Positions 37,975 to 49,697 of a stretch of DNA of 64,000 nucleotides are shown piece by piece. How positions within the stretch are numbered: position 1 is the first letter of the stretch; each line of letters begins with the position of its first letter. The notes under the pieces are model-generated. The model ran no database searches. It had not been told where the DNA came from and saw only the letters and a program-made list of their open reading frames with translations. The position numbers and the translations under genes are program-made. Source of the stretch: Sipunculus nudus (lineage: Eukaryota; Annelida; Sipuncula; Golfingiida; Sipunculidae); the NCBI GenBank assembly GCA_026874595.1, contig CM049309.1, positions 51,992,079 through 52,056,078 of the forward strand, given 5' to 3'.

Positions 37975-38019
37975 GAGGAAGCCAAAAATTACATAAATTC
38001 TTTTTCAACTGGTAGGTAA
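37753..38019 (+). CDS. Candidate small membrane-protein ORF (hypothetical), left arm
   Basis: From ATG at 37753 the frame reads MAFATNGLSVSTYMQPTALG then YMFFLFVSIAVYKHVVDKQV and [20 protein letters not shown] probable transmembrane helix spans about residues 18-35. The frame then runs into a (TA)n tract (YIYIY...) and stops after [14 protein letters not shown]. The first 58 residues have balanced, protein-like composition. It begins 24 bp after the GC-richer segment, which could be its promoter. The right-arm copy has a 3-bp in-frame deletion and a stop (TAA at 48699-48701), so this may be a dead exon or chance. No family recognised. Confidence 0.25.
37931..37969. repeat. (TA)n microsatellite, left arm
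   Basis: About 38 bp of TA repeats. The matching tract in the right arm (48594-48666) is nearly twice as long. Confidence 0.95.
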
Positions 38020-38058
38020 ATTTGCACCTTTAATTAAAAATACTGACATATACTTGTT

Positions 38059-41000
38059 AGCTCAGCTGACTATAAGCCTTTGTCCGTCGGCTGTCCGTCC
38101 GTCCGTTAAACTGGCATGTTTTGAAACCGTAAGACCTAGGAATCCAAAATTTGGCATAATGTTAGATGTCCCCAAGATCTCCTACCATGCCGAAATCTGG
38201 GTCTTTGCGACTTCGTTCCTTTGAGAAATTAAGGAAAAACCTCAATTTTTTATTAAAAACCTATTTTCACACTTCAGGACTGCCTAATATCAAAACCACT
38301 CATCTGTTTTTCCTCATATTTACCATAAATATTTCTGTATATAGTTCCTATGTACATGCCAGAAATTAGGTCTGTATTATATAATTTAAAAAAGTTATGT
38401 ACCCAAACATAATGCATTCTGTAAAAAATTAGGAAAGATATTTGATCACTTAACACAAAACATGTTAAGGCTAAGGACTTTTTTTCCAGTAATATAACTT
38501 TAATTAATAAAAATTAAATTTTATACCCAAAAATTGGTACCTTAAATTTTGCCCAACTTTGACCATGGCACATTTTTTTCCCGTAACTGCTGTGGATTTA
38601 ATTTTCACAACATGTTTTTTTTTAGCATTTCATCTGTTAACACTAAAAATTTGAAACCAGTTGATCAAAAACTGTAGATTTTATTCAAGTTTTCAAGCAC
38701 CATGTCACATATTATTTACATCAAGCTAGTGTAATGCAGCTCAGCTCCCCAGCTTCAGCTCTCAGTTCCTAAAATTTGACATACAGTTAGATGTCTCCGA
38801 AATCCCATACCATGCTAAGAATTTGGTCACAAGGACTTAATTCCTTTTAGATATTAATGAAAAACTTTATTTTTCCATTAAAAACCCATTGTTACACAAG
38901 ACTGCCTAATTTCAAAACCACTGATCTGACTTTGATCATATTTAATATACATATTTTTCTATTCATTCGCTATGCACATGCAAGAAATGATGTCAGTATT
39001 GCGTAATTGTTTTAAGTTTTGGGCCCAAACATAATGCACTTTATAAAAAATCAAGAAATTGATTTACTCCCTTAACAAGACGATTGCTGAAGCTAGAGAT
39101 TTTTGGTCAGGGATGTAACATTATTTAATCAAGATTCAATTGAATACCCAAAATTAGTTCTGAATTTTTCAAATTTTGTAAGTTATTAGTATAAATATAA
39201 AATTAGTACCTTAAATTTTGCCCAACTTTGACCATGGCACGTTTATTTCCTGTGAGCACTGTTGATATAATTTTCATATCATGCATACATAAGGATTTCA
39301 GCTTTTTAGTTTAGAAAGCTGAAAGAAAATGGCCAAAAATTGTAGCTTTTATTTATGTTTTTATGAGACAATGTCAGAACCAGGCTCTCCAAACCCCCTC
39401 TTCAGTCACCTGTATGTTGACCTTATTGACCTTTCAGCAAATTATGCTTACTTGAGGGAGGCATATACTGGGGCAGCCAGGCAGCTTATGGCCAGCCACA
39501 GTTGATCAAGGTGTCCAACCCAACTTATCTAGTAGTTGTTTTGAATTTTTATTGGTTTTTAATAACAATATAAGGAAAAATTACAGAAAAAAAAATAGAA
39601 AAGGAATTTGTTAGTTGTTGAGTAACAGGAAATTAACGTGCAGTTACTGATGATGTAAGAATCTTGTATGGATGGATAGAATGTCAAGTATTCCAAATAA
39701 CACCATGCAGTCACCTATGGTATTTTTCAGTTCAATCTTTTAATGATAACAAAAATAAATCATATAATTCATTACTAATCATTAGGGATCATATGAAGGA
39801 AATTAATGATAGACAAAGATACAGTTGATAATATTAATCTAGATTCCTACTGTGTCTAGTGTGTAGATTGATGTGAAAGTAGTCCAAAGTGAATATATTA
39901 CATTTATTTTTTTAATATAAATAAAAGCCATAAAACCAGGTACTTATGATCATTATTTAAATTTGTGAATTTTGTATATTCTGGATTCTCAACATCATTG
40001 TTTGGCTAAAACTGAATAAATACAAGACATGGTGCAAATACTTTGCAAATGTATTTGAATACGAATATGAATCATTATAAAATTTCTTGCATAAGAATGG
40101 GAATTCAAGTAAAAATTAAAGTATTTGAATACCAGTGCAAATACTTTCAAAATGTATTCATGAATGCATTCATGAATATATTCTATAATATAATTTTTAT
40201 GATCATTTCAGTTTTATTTCATTAAAAAAAAAACATGATTCTCTTATTATTTTTAATAAAATTATATTTGGCACAATATTTGTTATTAAACTTTAATAAA
40301 TAGTTAAACTCTTATATTATATGTGCTGCTTATAAGTTATATGGCCAAGTCAAAATCTGTGTGACAATAGCACTCCATTTATCAATAAAATAAATGAAAT
40401 CAATCCTTTTCCTTGTCTCCAAAGATACTATCAAAATCATACATAAGCTAAACACCAACAACTCATAATAAAGCTTTTATTTATTACCACACAAAACCAG
40501 CATGTGCCTCATTTCCAAATCATATTTTTATGCCCCCGCCACAAAGTGGCCGGGGCATATAGTTTTACCTATGTCCGTCATTCCGTCCTTCCGTCCTTCG
40601 GAAATCAAACAGTTGTACGGACTTTTTTTCGCAATGCCTGCAGATATTGGCCTGATTTTCGGTGTGGGCAGATAATGACCAGTTACAGATCAAGTTCGCG
40701 TTTCGTCCCAGTTTACCTACCTTTGACCGTTTTACGGGTCCTAAACTTAGAAAATTTTATGAAAAATAGAAATTTTCATGATAAATACACATGTACAGAC
40801 TTTTTTTTGCAATGCCTGCAGATATTGGCCTGATTTTTGGTGTGTAGGCAGATAATGACCAGTTACAGATCAAGTTCGCGTTTCGTCCCAGTTGACCTAC
40901 TTTTGACCGTTTTACAGCTCCTAAACTTAGAAAATTTCATGAAAAATAGAAATTTTCATGACAAATACACATGTACGGACTTTATTTCGCAATGCCTGCA

Positions 41001-41951
41001 GATATTGGCCTGATTTTTGGTGTGTGGGCAGATAATGACCAGTTACAGATCAAGTTCGCGTTTCGTCCCAGTTTACCTACCTTTGACCGTTTTACGGGTC
41101 CTAAACTTAGAAAATTTTATGAAAAATAGAAATTTTCATGATAAATACACATGTACAGACTTTTTTTTGCAATGCCTGCAGATATTGGCCTGATTTTTGG
41201 TGTGTTGGCAGATAATGACCAGTTACAGATCAAGTTCGCGTTTCATCCCAGTTGACCTACTTTTGACCGTTTTACAGCTCCTAAACTTAGAAAATTTCAT
41301 GAAAAATAGAAATTTTCATGACAAATACACATGTACGGACTTTATTTCGCAATGCCTGCAGATATTGGCCTGATTTTTGGTGTGTGGGCAGATAATGACC
41401 AGTTACAGATCGAGTTTGCGTTTCTTACCAGTTGACCTACCTTTGACCCTTTTACAGGTCCTAAACTAAGAAAATTTTATGAAAAATAGAAATTTTCATG
41501 ACAAATACACATGTACGGACTTTATTTTGCAATGCCTGCAGATATTGGCCTGATTTTCGGTGTGTGGGCAGATATTAACCAGTTACAGATCGAGTTTGCG
41601 TTTCGTCCCAGTTGACCTACTTTTGACTGTTTTACGGCTCCTGAACAAAGAAAATTTCATGAAAAATATAAATTTTCATGACAAATACACATGTATGGGT
41701 TTTTTTTCACAATGCCTGCAGATACTGGCCTGATTTTTGGTGTGTTGCTTGATAATCACCCGTTACAGATCAAGTTTGCATTGTGCCCTTGTTGACCTAC
41801 TTTTGACTATACGACACCTCCTGAACTTAAACAATTTTTCAAAATTAAACAAATGTTTCTAATTTGCCCCAGGCGGGGGCATTCGTGTCGTTCCGACACA
41901 TCTAGTTTTATCATATATAACAGCTGAGCGCCGTGACCCATGGGTCCCTTG
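38059..41951 (+). mobile_element. Family 1 element, copy iv, interrupted by a family 4 element
   Basis: The head AGCTCAGCTGACTATAAGCC lies at 38059, with a shortened TCCG tract, units 1 and 2, and the tail CAGCTGAGCGCCGTGACCC, ATGGGTCCCTTG ending at 41951. The flanks are ACTTGTT and TTGTAAATTA. The right arm of the inverted duplication has the undisturbed site ACTTGTTGTAAATTA (reverse complement near 48500), so the insertion duplicated or used a TT. The family 4 element at 40531-41905 splits it near its 3' end. Confidence 0.88.
40531..41905 (+). mobile_element. Family 4 pearl/HINE-like element nested in family 1 copy iv
   Basis: The 5' end forms a long hairpin, TGCCCCCGCCAC-AA-AGTGGCCGGGGCA, then a TCCGTCATTCCGTCCTTCCG tract. 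The 3' end reads GGCGGGGGCATTCGTGTCGT then TCCGACACATCTAG: TGCCCCCGCC and GGCGGGGGCA are inverted copies, and GTGTCG/CGACAC is a hairpin before the CTAG end. In between are seven 180-bp units starting TGCAGATATTGGCCTG. This matches the plan of bivalve pearl elements and Helentron-derived HINEs: core tandem repeats, inverted ends, 3' hairpin, no coding capacity. Confidence 0.82.
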
Positions 41952-42368
41952 TTGTAAATTAAAGTAATATGTAATCTGATGGTATTTTTATTATGTTTAT
42001 CTTCCTGTAATTCAAAATCTAAATCTTTTACTTGAAGTTCTTTTACTAGTATATAGTCAATGAAGGCCTATGCATTTCTTAATGTAATTGTTTCAAAGAA
42101 CAGTTTAACTCAAATCTCCAGTGCTGCCATTTTGAAATTTTCATGTATTTTTCCTTTTTATATCATGGGCCTTCTGTTTCTTGAGGGGGCAGGTGGACTT
42201 GTAAAAGGGATGAATTGAATCAATCTGGTAAAATAAGGAGTTGTAATTTGAAAAAAAATTACATTTACAAAACAAAATGACAAAAAATGTTAATTTGGTA
42301 ATTCATCAGCTATGGGCCAGATTTTAAACAATTCTTCCATTTAGGTTGCAGCAAGAAATACAATTTTT
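41952..42368 (+). other. Inner part of left arm, unique sequence
   Basis: TTGTAAATTAAAGTAATATG onward matches the reverse complement of 48079-48510. No ORF or gene is recognised. It ends in the T-tract where family 3 is inserted. Confidence 0.7.
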
Positions 42369-44538
42369 AGCGAACCTGTGAGCTTATGCCCTGGTGCAGC
42401 GTCGTCTGTTGTGCGTTGTGTCGTGCGTCATCTGTACGTTAACCATAGCTATCTCAAAAATGGCAGGAGCTAGCATCACCAAATTTTTTGAAAATAAACA
42501 GTCATCTGAAAACCTCTTTCAGATTTTGTTTATTTTTTTTCTAACTGCATTTTTTGAGTTTTTATAGGGAAAAAGCTTAATAAGCTTTAAAAATCTTCTT
42601 CTCCGAAACTGTCCAGCCAAATTGTCCAATATTTTACAAAATGATCCCTGGAACAATCTTTCTCAAGTTTGTTGGAATGGTTCCAGTTTGGAGATTTTTG
42701 GCCAAGTTTTGGAGGTTGAACTTACTCATCTGTCCAAAAGCACACTAAAATTAAAATCTAAGAAACGGCTAGAGCTATCATCACCAAATTTTATACCAAT
42801 GTTTGTCACATATGTCATATCTGAAATTGAGGTATTGGTGGCGCCACCTACATTGATCTGTTTTTTTAAAGGCGAAAATGTAATTTTAGATGCTTCTAGC
42901 TTATACACTGTTTATGATGAAACTGTTAAGCTGATTGGTTTAAACTTTACGAGAATTATTCTATGGTAGGGTTCTGTCAGTTTTATAAGAATAGATTGGG
43001 TAAATGCAGCTTTATAAAAGCAGTGTAGCCAATTGAAAAAGGCTTTTTGTGTTTGAAAACAGATTTGACAACATGCTCAGTTTCAGCAGCCAAGTCAAGA
43101 GGTCACTCAGTACAACCAGGTGGGGTCCAGACATCACCATGGCAACTGACCTGGCTCTGTCTGGTGTCAAGACAATGTGTCTAGATGTCTAGACACAGCA
43201 TCTAGACTTCTAGACACAATGTCTAGATGCAGAATTCCCAGATTATTGGAAATATATCTTTCAGCTGTTTGAAAAAACTTGGTTTGCATTTTAAGTGAAT
43301 CGGGTTTATCTTCAGGTCACATGTGAAATGCTGCGCCCTCATTTTTGGTTGACCTCTGACCTTTTCTTCACTGCCCAGCATCCATTTGTACATCTGTTAC
43401 CACACATAAACCGACATATCTCGGGAACCGCTTGACTGATCAGGCTAAAAATTTTGCACAAATGTAGCCCTTTGATAGCTTTATAACATACACTAAGATT
43501 GGTAGCGCCACCTGCAACCATTTTTGCACAGCCTCCATCTGTTCATCTGCCTTGGGATAAAATCACTCATATCTCTGCATTGGTTGGACATATCCTCCTG
43601 AAATTTTGCATGTGTATACATCCTGGATATTTTTCTTGATTTTTATGACAGGTGGCGCCATCTACATTCACATTAAGACTACAGACATCCAAGCTCATAT
43701 CACTGAAACTGTCTCACCGATTGGGCCAACATTTTGCACATATATAGATCTCACATAGCTCTTTGTCATACTCAAAACTGGTGGTGCCACCTGCAAACAT
43801 TTTTGCACAGCATCCATCTGTTCATGTGCCTTGGGATAATATCACTCATATTTCAGCAATAATTTGACTTATCCACCTGAAATTTTGCAAGTTTATACAT
43901 CCTGGACAGCTTTCTCAATTTTATGACAGGTGGCGACACCTACATTCACGTTACTCTGCAGAAAACCAAGCTCATATCTCGGGAACCGTTTGACTGATTG
44001 GGTAAAAATTTTGCATGTGTATAGATCGCATAAAGTGCTTCATCATACACAAAACTGGTGGCCCAACATGCAACCATTTATGCACAGTGTCCATCTGATC
44101 ATCTGCCTTGGGATAAAACCACTCATATCTAGGCAGTGGTTTGATTTACCCACCTGAAATTTTGAAGGTTTAAACATCCTGGACAGCTTCCTTGATTTTA
44201 TGACAGATGGCACCACCTACATTCATGTTTACACTGCAGACATCCATGCTAATATACAACACACCTCACTCTATTCCCCTTGCCACTTAATCCATGTTTC
44301 ACTTCACCTGTCCCACTCTGATTTTGGCAGATACACGTAGTCGCTTGTCAACTATCCGTATTCTAGTTTTAAAACGTCTGAGTCTGAAACTTGCAGGTCC
44401 GAAATGTCCATTTTGCTGAAATCATAATGACTAAGGTAGATATGCAGGATGTAAGAGGATCAATATTGAATTTTAAAAATAAACCTCCATTCATACTCCC
44501 AAATTTTGCACAGGTTCGCATTAGGCCTGTAGGCCTTG
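42369..44538 (+). mobile_element. Family 3 Helitron-like element, full-length copy
   Basis: The head AGCGAACCTGTGAGCTTATG follows a T-tract, then a GTCGTCTGTTGTGCGTTGTG stretch. Interior units of about 277 bp carry GGTGGTGCCACCTGC and CATTTTTGCACAG (43499, 43779, 44054). The tail is GCACAGGTTCGCATTAGGCC then TGTAGGCCTTG before TTTTT. GCGAACCTGTG and CACAGGTTCGC are inverted, and AGGCCTGTAGGCCT is palindromic. A 115-codon ORF (42622-42969) is not related to any transposase I know. Confidence 0.78.
43166..43228. repeat. Cluster of TCTAGA palindromes
   Basis: TGTCTAGATGTCTAGACAC, CATCTAGACTTCTAGACAC and TGTCTAGATGCAG stand in a row, giving five TCTAGA palindromes in about 60 bp that can form several alternative hairpins. 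It lies inside the family 3 copy. Confidence 0.85.
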
Positions 44539-44541
44539 TTT

Positions 44542-44945
44542 TTGAATAAATACAGGCAGTAATTATTGCAAAAACAACTTTGATGTTTTGAAACAGGCCT
44601 ATCACCATATGGATTTACCAACTAAACAAAATGATGAATTTCATGCTATTTTCAACCTTTTTCCAATTAGTTTTGATGTATTTTTGTGAATAAATGCAGA
44701 CAGTAAATATTGCAAAAACAACTTTGAAGTTTTGCAACAGGCCTAATCACCATATGGATTTACCAACTAAACAAAATGATGAATTTCAAGCTATTTTCAA
44801 CCTTTTTCCAATTAGTTTTCATGTATTTTTGTGAATAAATGCAGAGAGTAAATATTGCAAATATAACTTTGAAGTTTTGCAACAGGCCTAATCACCATAT
44901 GGATTTAACAACTAAACAAGATGATGAATTTCAAGCTGTTTATTC
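44542..44945 (+). repeat. Tandem repeat, about 145-bp unit, 2.7 copies
   Basis: GAATAAATACAGGCAGTAAT (44544), GAATAAATGCAGACAGTAAA (44688) and GAATAAATGCAGAGAGTAAA (44833) start near-identical units containing ACCATATGGATTTACCAAC. The array begins directly at the 3' end of the family 3 element. Confidence 0.85.
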
Positions 44946-45048
44946 GTTAAGATATCATAATCCTTATATCCTGCACTTCAGAATTCAGAGGCACAAAGGG
45001 TAGTACTTTGCCCAGTTTTTTATATTTCTTTACACAAGCTCTTTAAGA

Positions 45049-45124
<76 letters not shown>

Positions 45125-46060
45125 ACTATATGTACTGTGTACTAGTATATAGGTCTTGAATAAATAGGCCAACAGCTATTTTTATGAGATGTGTATCTGT
45201 GTTACATAGTTATTAGACTTGTCGGTACCCCAGCACCACTATTTGTTCTCATGCTTGCTGATACAATACGAAGTATGATGGATTAAATATAACGAGAGCC
45301 ATTTATCAACATGTCCTTTGTATTCTTAAACCCAGGGTCAGCTTGAAGAAACACACAGCCTTTAAGGCACCAAAACCTACAAAACAGTACTATATAGACA
45401 CTGCAATATAAATACATGGTCTATCATAACACTTGTCACCCCTCTTGTGGAGGTATGTATCCTGAGAGCTGGTGAACCATAAAAGAACAAACTATGTAAA
45501 GCTGCCCCAAACAGAATGAAATGCCCACAGAATTGAGTAATTGAGTCCACTATACTCTGTTTCAAATATCCCTGTGCACCTAATTTTTTTGGCGCAATTT
45601 CTGAAAAATCTATTTCATCAGCTACTATACAGTGCAGCTTTTATCACAGGAGACAATGTGGCAATTTACATTAATTTAAATTTGTATGAAATAAATTTAT
45701 TTACATTGTGGTGCCAGGGCTGTGTTGACATGTCTAGAAAGAGCTGCAAAAACAAATCTGCCATTTTAATTGGCCATATATCTGTTTATTTCTGTTATCC
45801 AGGAAAGACATGCATGTGATCCTACAAATGAGATTCATCCAAATACCATTGTGATCTCATCTGTGTGTACCACCAAATGCATGTTGTTTAAGATTGTCTG
45901 CTTAGGTCAGTATAAATATGTTGCAATGATATGATATCTGTTAGTCAAAATGCCTTTTAAATTAATAAGAATTTTTTTTAAAAATCAAACAAGGCTGGTT
46001 TTAATTTTTTTGCCAGATTTTGTCATGGGGCCAAGAAGGGTAAGCTTTAGGGTGTTTAAA
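44946..46060 (+). other. Spacer with (TA)n(TG)n microsatellite, no gene recognised
   Basis: A (TA)n tract at 45051-45100 passes into (TG)n at 45101-45124. The rest is AT-rich and unique. A 92-codon ORF at 45541-45819 has no domain. Confidence 0.5.
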
Positions 46061-48078
46061 CAGGGGACCTATTGGTCACGGCGCTCAGCTGTTATATATG
46101 ATAAAAAATATGATTTAGAAATGATTAACAAATGAAGTACTATTGTCACACAGATTTTGACTTGGCCAAATAACTTATAAGCAGAACATATAATATAAGA
46201 GTTTAACTATTTATTAAAAAAAATTACAAATATGTAATATATTCATTTTGGACTAATTTCACATCAATGTACACACTAGACACAGTAGGAATCTAGATTA
46301 ATATTATCAACTGCATCTTTGTCTATCATTAATTTCCTTCATATGATCCCTAATTATTAGTAATGACTAATATGATTTACTTTTTTATCATAAAAAAATG
46401 AACTGAAAAATACTGCATGGTGTTATTTGGAATATGTGACATTCTATCCATTAATACAAGATTCTTATATCATTAGTAACTGCAAGTTAATTTCCTGTTA
46501 TTATAAACTAACAAATTCCTTTTCTATTTTTCTTTAATTTGTTATTAAAAACCAAAAAAAATTATTAATTTATTGTTTATTATTATGTTGTTGGTTAAAA
46601 CTACTAGATGAGCATGCATAATTTGCTGAAAGTTCAACAAGGTCAACATACAGGTGACTCAAGAGGTGCTACAGAGAGCCAAGGTCTGATATGGTCTCAT
46701 AAAAACATTAATAAAAACTACAATTTTTGGCCAATTTCTTTCAGCTTTTTAAACTAAAAAGCTTAAATCTTTATGTGTGCATGATATGAAAATTATATCA
46801 ACAGTGCTCACAGGAAACAAACATGCCATGGTCAAAGTTGGGCAAAATTTAAGGTACTAATTTTATATTTATACTAATAACTTATTAAATTTGAAAAATT
46901 CAGAACTAATTTTGGGTATTCAATTGAATCTTGATTAAATAATGTTACATCCCTGACGAAAAATCTCTAGCTTCAGCAATCCTCTTGTTAAGTGATCAAA
47001 TATATTTCTTGATTTTTTACAAAGTGCATTATGTTTGGGCCCATAACTTAAAACAATTACGCAATACTGACATCATTTCTGGCATGTGCATAGAGAATGT
47101 ATAGAAAAATATGTATATTATATATGATTAAAGTCTGATCAGTGGTTTTGATATTAGGCAGTCTTGAAGTGTAACAATGGGTTTTTAATGGAAAAATGAA
47201 GTTTTTCATTAATATCTCGAAGGTATTAAGTCCTAGTGACCAAATTCTTGGCATGGTAGGGGATTTTTGAGACATCTAATTGCATGCAAAATTTTAGGAA
47301 CTGAGAGCTGAATCTGGGGAGCTGAGCACTTGCAAACTGCATGACACTAGCTTGATGTAAACAATGTTACATGGTGCTTGAAAACTTGAATAAAATCTAC
47401 AGTTTTTGATCAACTGGTTTCACATTTTTGGTGTTTACAGACAAAATGCTAAAAAAAAATGCTGTGAAAATTAAATCCACAGTACTTACAGGAAAAAAAC
47501 ATGCCATGGTCAAAGCTGGGCAAAATTTAAGGTACCAATTTTTTATTTTTGTTAATATTTTAAAAAATTTAAAAGATTTTGATCTAATTTTGGATATACA
47601 ATTTAATTTTGATTAACTGGAAAAAAAGTTTATAGCTTTAACATATTTTGTGTTAAGTGATCAAATATCTTTCCTGATTTTTTTCACAATGCATTATGTT
47701 TGGGCCCATAACTTTTTAAATTTACATAATACAAACATAATTTCTGGCATGTACATAGGAACTATATAGAGGAATAATTATCGTAAATATGAGGAAAAAC
47801 AGATGAGTGGTTTTGATATTAGGCAGTGCTGAAGTGTAAAAATAGGTTTTTAATAAAAATTTGAGGTTTTTCCTTAATTTCTAAAAGGAAGGAAGTCGCA
47901 AAGACCCAGTTTTCGGCTTGGTAGGAGATCTTGGGGACATCTAACATTACGCCGAATTTTGGATTCCTAGGTCTTACGGTTTCAAAACGTGCCACATCTA
48001 AGGACGGACGGACAGACGGACGGCACGACGGACAATGGACCACGACTATAGCTCAGATGACTTATAGTCAGCTAAGCT
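46061..48078 (-). mobile_element. Family 1 element, copy v (internally deleted)
   Basis: Read on the minus strand it starts AGCTTAGCTGACTATAAGTC at 48078 after a T-tract, with a (TCCG)n tract at about 48000-48030, and ends GGTCCCCTG at 46061 (the usual CCCTTG changed to CCCCTG). About 380 bp of the AT-rich 3' part is missing between ATGAATATATTACAT-type and TTTGTAATTTTTTT text near 46232. It abuts the inner end of the right arm exactly. Confidence 0.8.
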
Positions 48079-48587
48079 AAAAATTGTATATCTTGCTGCA
48101 ACCCACTTGGCACATGAAAGAATTGTTTAAAATCTGGCCGACGTCTGATGAATTACCAAATTAACATTTTTTGTCATTTTGTTTTGAGAATGTAATTTTT
48201 TCAAATTTCAACACCTTATTTTACATGATTGTAGATTGATTCAATTCATCCTTATTACAAGTCCCTCTGCCCCCTCAACAAACAGAAGGCCCAAGATATA
48301 AAAAGGAAAAATACATGAAGAGTTCAAAATGGCAGCACTGGAGATTTGAGTTAAACTGTTCTTTGAAACAATTACATTAAGAAATGCATAGGCCTTCATT
48401 GACTATATACTAGTAAAAGAACTTCAAGTAAAAGATTTAAATTTTGAATTACAGGAAGATAAACATAGTACAAATACCATCAGATTACATATTACTTTAA
48501 TTTACAACAAGTATGTCAGTATTTTTAATTTAAGGTGCAAATTTACCTACCATTTGAAAAAGAATTTATGTAATTTTTGGCTTCCTC

Positions 48588-48593
<6 letters not shown>

Positions 48594-48666
<73 letters not shown>
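48594..48666. repeat. (TA)n microsatellite, right arm
   Basis: About 72 bp of TA repeats at the position matching the left-arm tract at 37931-37969. Confidence 0.95.
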
Positions 48667-48669
<3 letters not shown>

Positions 48670-48698
48670 CTAAGGGTAATTCTAGTTGTGAAAAGTTC

Positions 48699-48842
48699 TT
48701 AATATGCCGCTGTGAAGGTTGTATGAACTTGTTTATCAACGTGTTTATAAACAGCAATGCTGACAAACAGGAAAAACATGTAACCTAAGGCGGTAGGTTG
48801 CATATATGTGGAGACAGAAAGGCCATTTGTTGCAAAAGCCAT
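48699..48842 (-). pseudogene. Right-arm copy of the small membrane-protein ORF, truncated
   Basis: ATG at 48842 (minus) opens the same MAFATNGLSVSTYMQPTALG frame as the left-arm ORF. One of two Val codons in KHVVDK is lost in frame, AFTEAY becomes TFTAAY, and a TAA replaces the Gln codon after 47 residues. The upstream GC-richer segment is absent. If the left-arm ORF is real, this is its broken copy. Confidence 0.3.
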
Positions 48843-49388
48843 TTGCAAAGCTCTGGCTTATCTTCCTTGCCACCAGATGCCCTTGTTGAATTGGTTTTAA
48901 TCATTTTGGCAGGCCCCCAACATATTATAAACACGTTTATATAAACAAAACAAGCAGCCTGTGTGCAGTGATATTCAAATTTTCTGGCCTATTTTTAGGG
49001 ATTATCTTTAGTTTATAAAGGTCAGATAGGTGATTAGGCTCCTTTAACATGCATACTTGGTTGATCTACTGAAGACACAACAGTTTAATTTATCTTGACA
49101 TTTAATTAAGTAATGTTTTTACTTTATTTATTAGAATTTAATCCTTTAGTTTAGAATTTAAAATTTTCTACTTAAAATGTTACCTTAAACCTCCACTCAT
49201 GAAATTCCTTATACACTAACACTGATGACATCACTCTGTACCTTGTCTGATTGGTGTAGTAATTACCATAGCTTTATTATAAACCTTTTGTCTGTTCACT
49301 GTGATATTCAGAAAGAGGGATCACCTGTCATATTATATTACTAAACTAAGGGACAGGTATATTCAGGAGTGTACATAAGTGAAAGTCC

Positions 49389-49697
49389 TCATTCATGCCA
49401 CAAGCATTCCCATGCAGCTGTCACATTTGCTGGTTTGATTCCATAGGGCTCTGCTGTAAAAAGTACTTCTGTAAATGATGTGTTGTGTACATAGTACCTT
49501 GAATGTTGATCTGTGTTACAGGTATGCATTTTACAGACATTAGTAAAGTCAACAGTATATTCAGCAGAAAGCCCATTTTCTTTGGTATAAATCCTGATAT
49601 ATGACACAGGTCCTAAGCTGAGGAATCTGATAGATCCAGCGGGTTTCTCCACAATTATTTGTGCAGAGAAAATAAACATAACTACATGTGCCTTAAT
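49389..49697 (-). CDS. Possible terminal coding exon, unknown protein
   Basis: On the minus strand an acceptor-like tract CTTCTGTTTTTCAG precedes 49697. From there 102 codons run to TGA at 49389-49391. The peptide starts IKAHVVMFIFSAQIIVEKPA, includes YIRIYTKENGLSAEYTVDFT and two N-glycosylation-type sites (NTS, NVT), three Cys (VCKMHTC, WECLW) and ends ECLWHE. Composition is balanced and unlike the repeat-derived ORFs, suggesting an extracellular domain. No upstream exon is identified nearby, and I recognise no family. The frame also extends upstream of the acceptor to about 49736. It may be a relic or chance. Confidence 0.3.
   Translation of the reverse strand: MKAHVVMFIFSAQIIVEKPAGSIRFLSLGPVSYIRIYTKENGLSAEYTVDFTNVCKMHTCNTDQHSRYYVHNTSFTEVLFTAEPYGIKPANVTAAWECLWHE

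Larger units (their letters stand above)
36629..42368 (+). repeat. Left arm of large inverted duplication
   Basis: Unique sequence starting CTATGGTAATTACTACACC and ending GTTGCAGCAAGAAATACAAT plus a T-tract. It matches the reverse complement of 48074-49272 at roughly 95 percent identity by eye. The left arm carries two extra blocks: 37024-37729 and the family 1 copy at 38059-41951 with its nested family 4 element. Without these the arm is about 1.2 kb. Confidence 0.85.
48074..49272 (-). repeat. Right arm of large inverted duplication
   Basis: Reverse complement of the unique parts of 36629-42368. It lacks the 706-bp segment (junction at 48865-48870) and the family 1 insertion (junction near 48500). 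Differences by eye are scattered substitutions and small indels, a few percent, so the copies are not identical. Confidence 0.85.
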
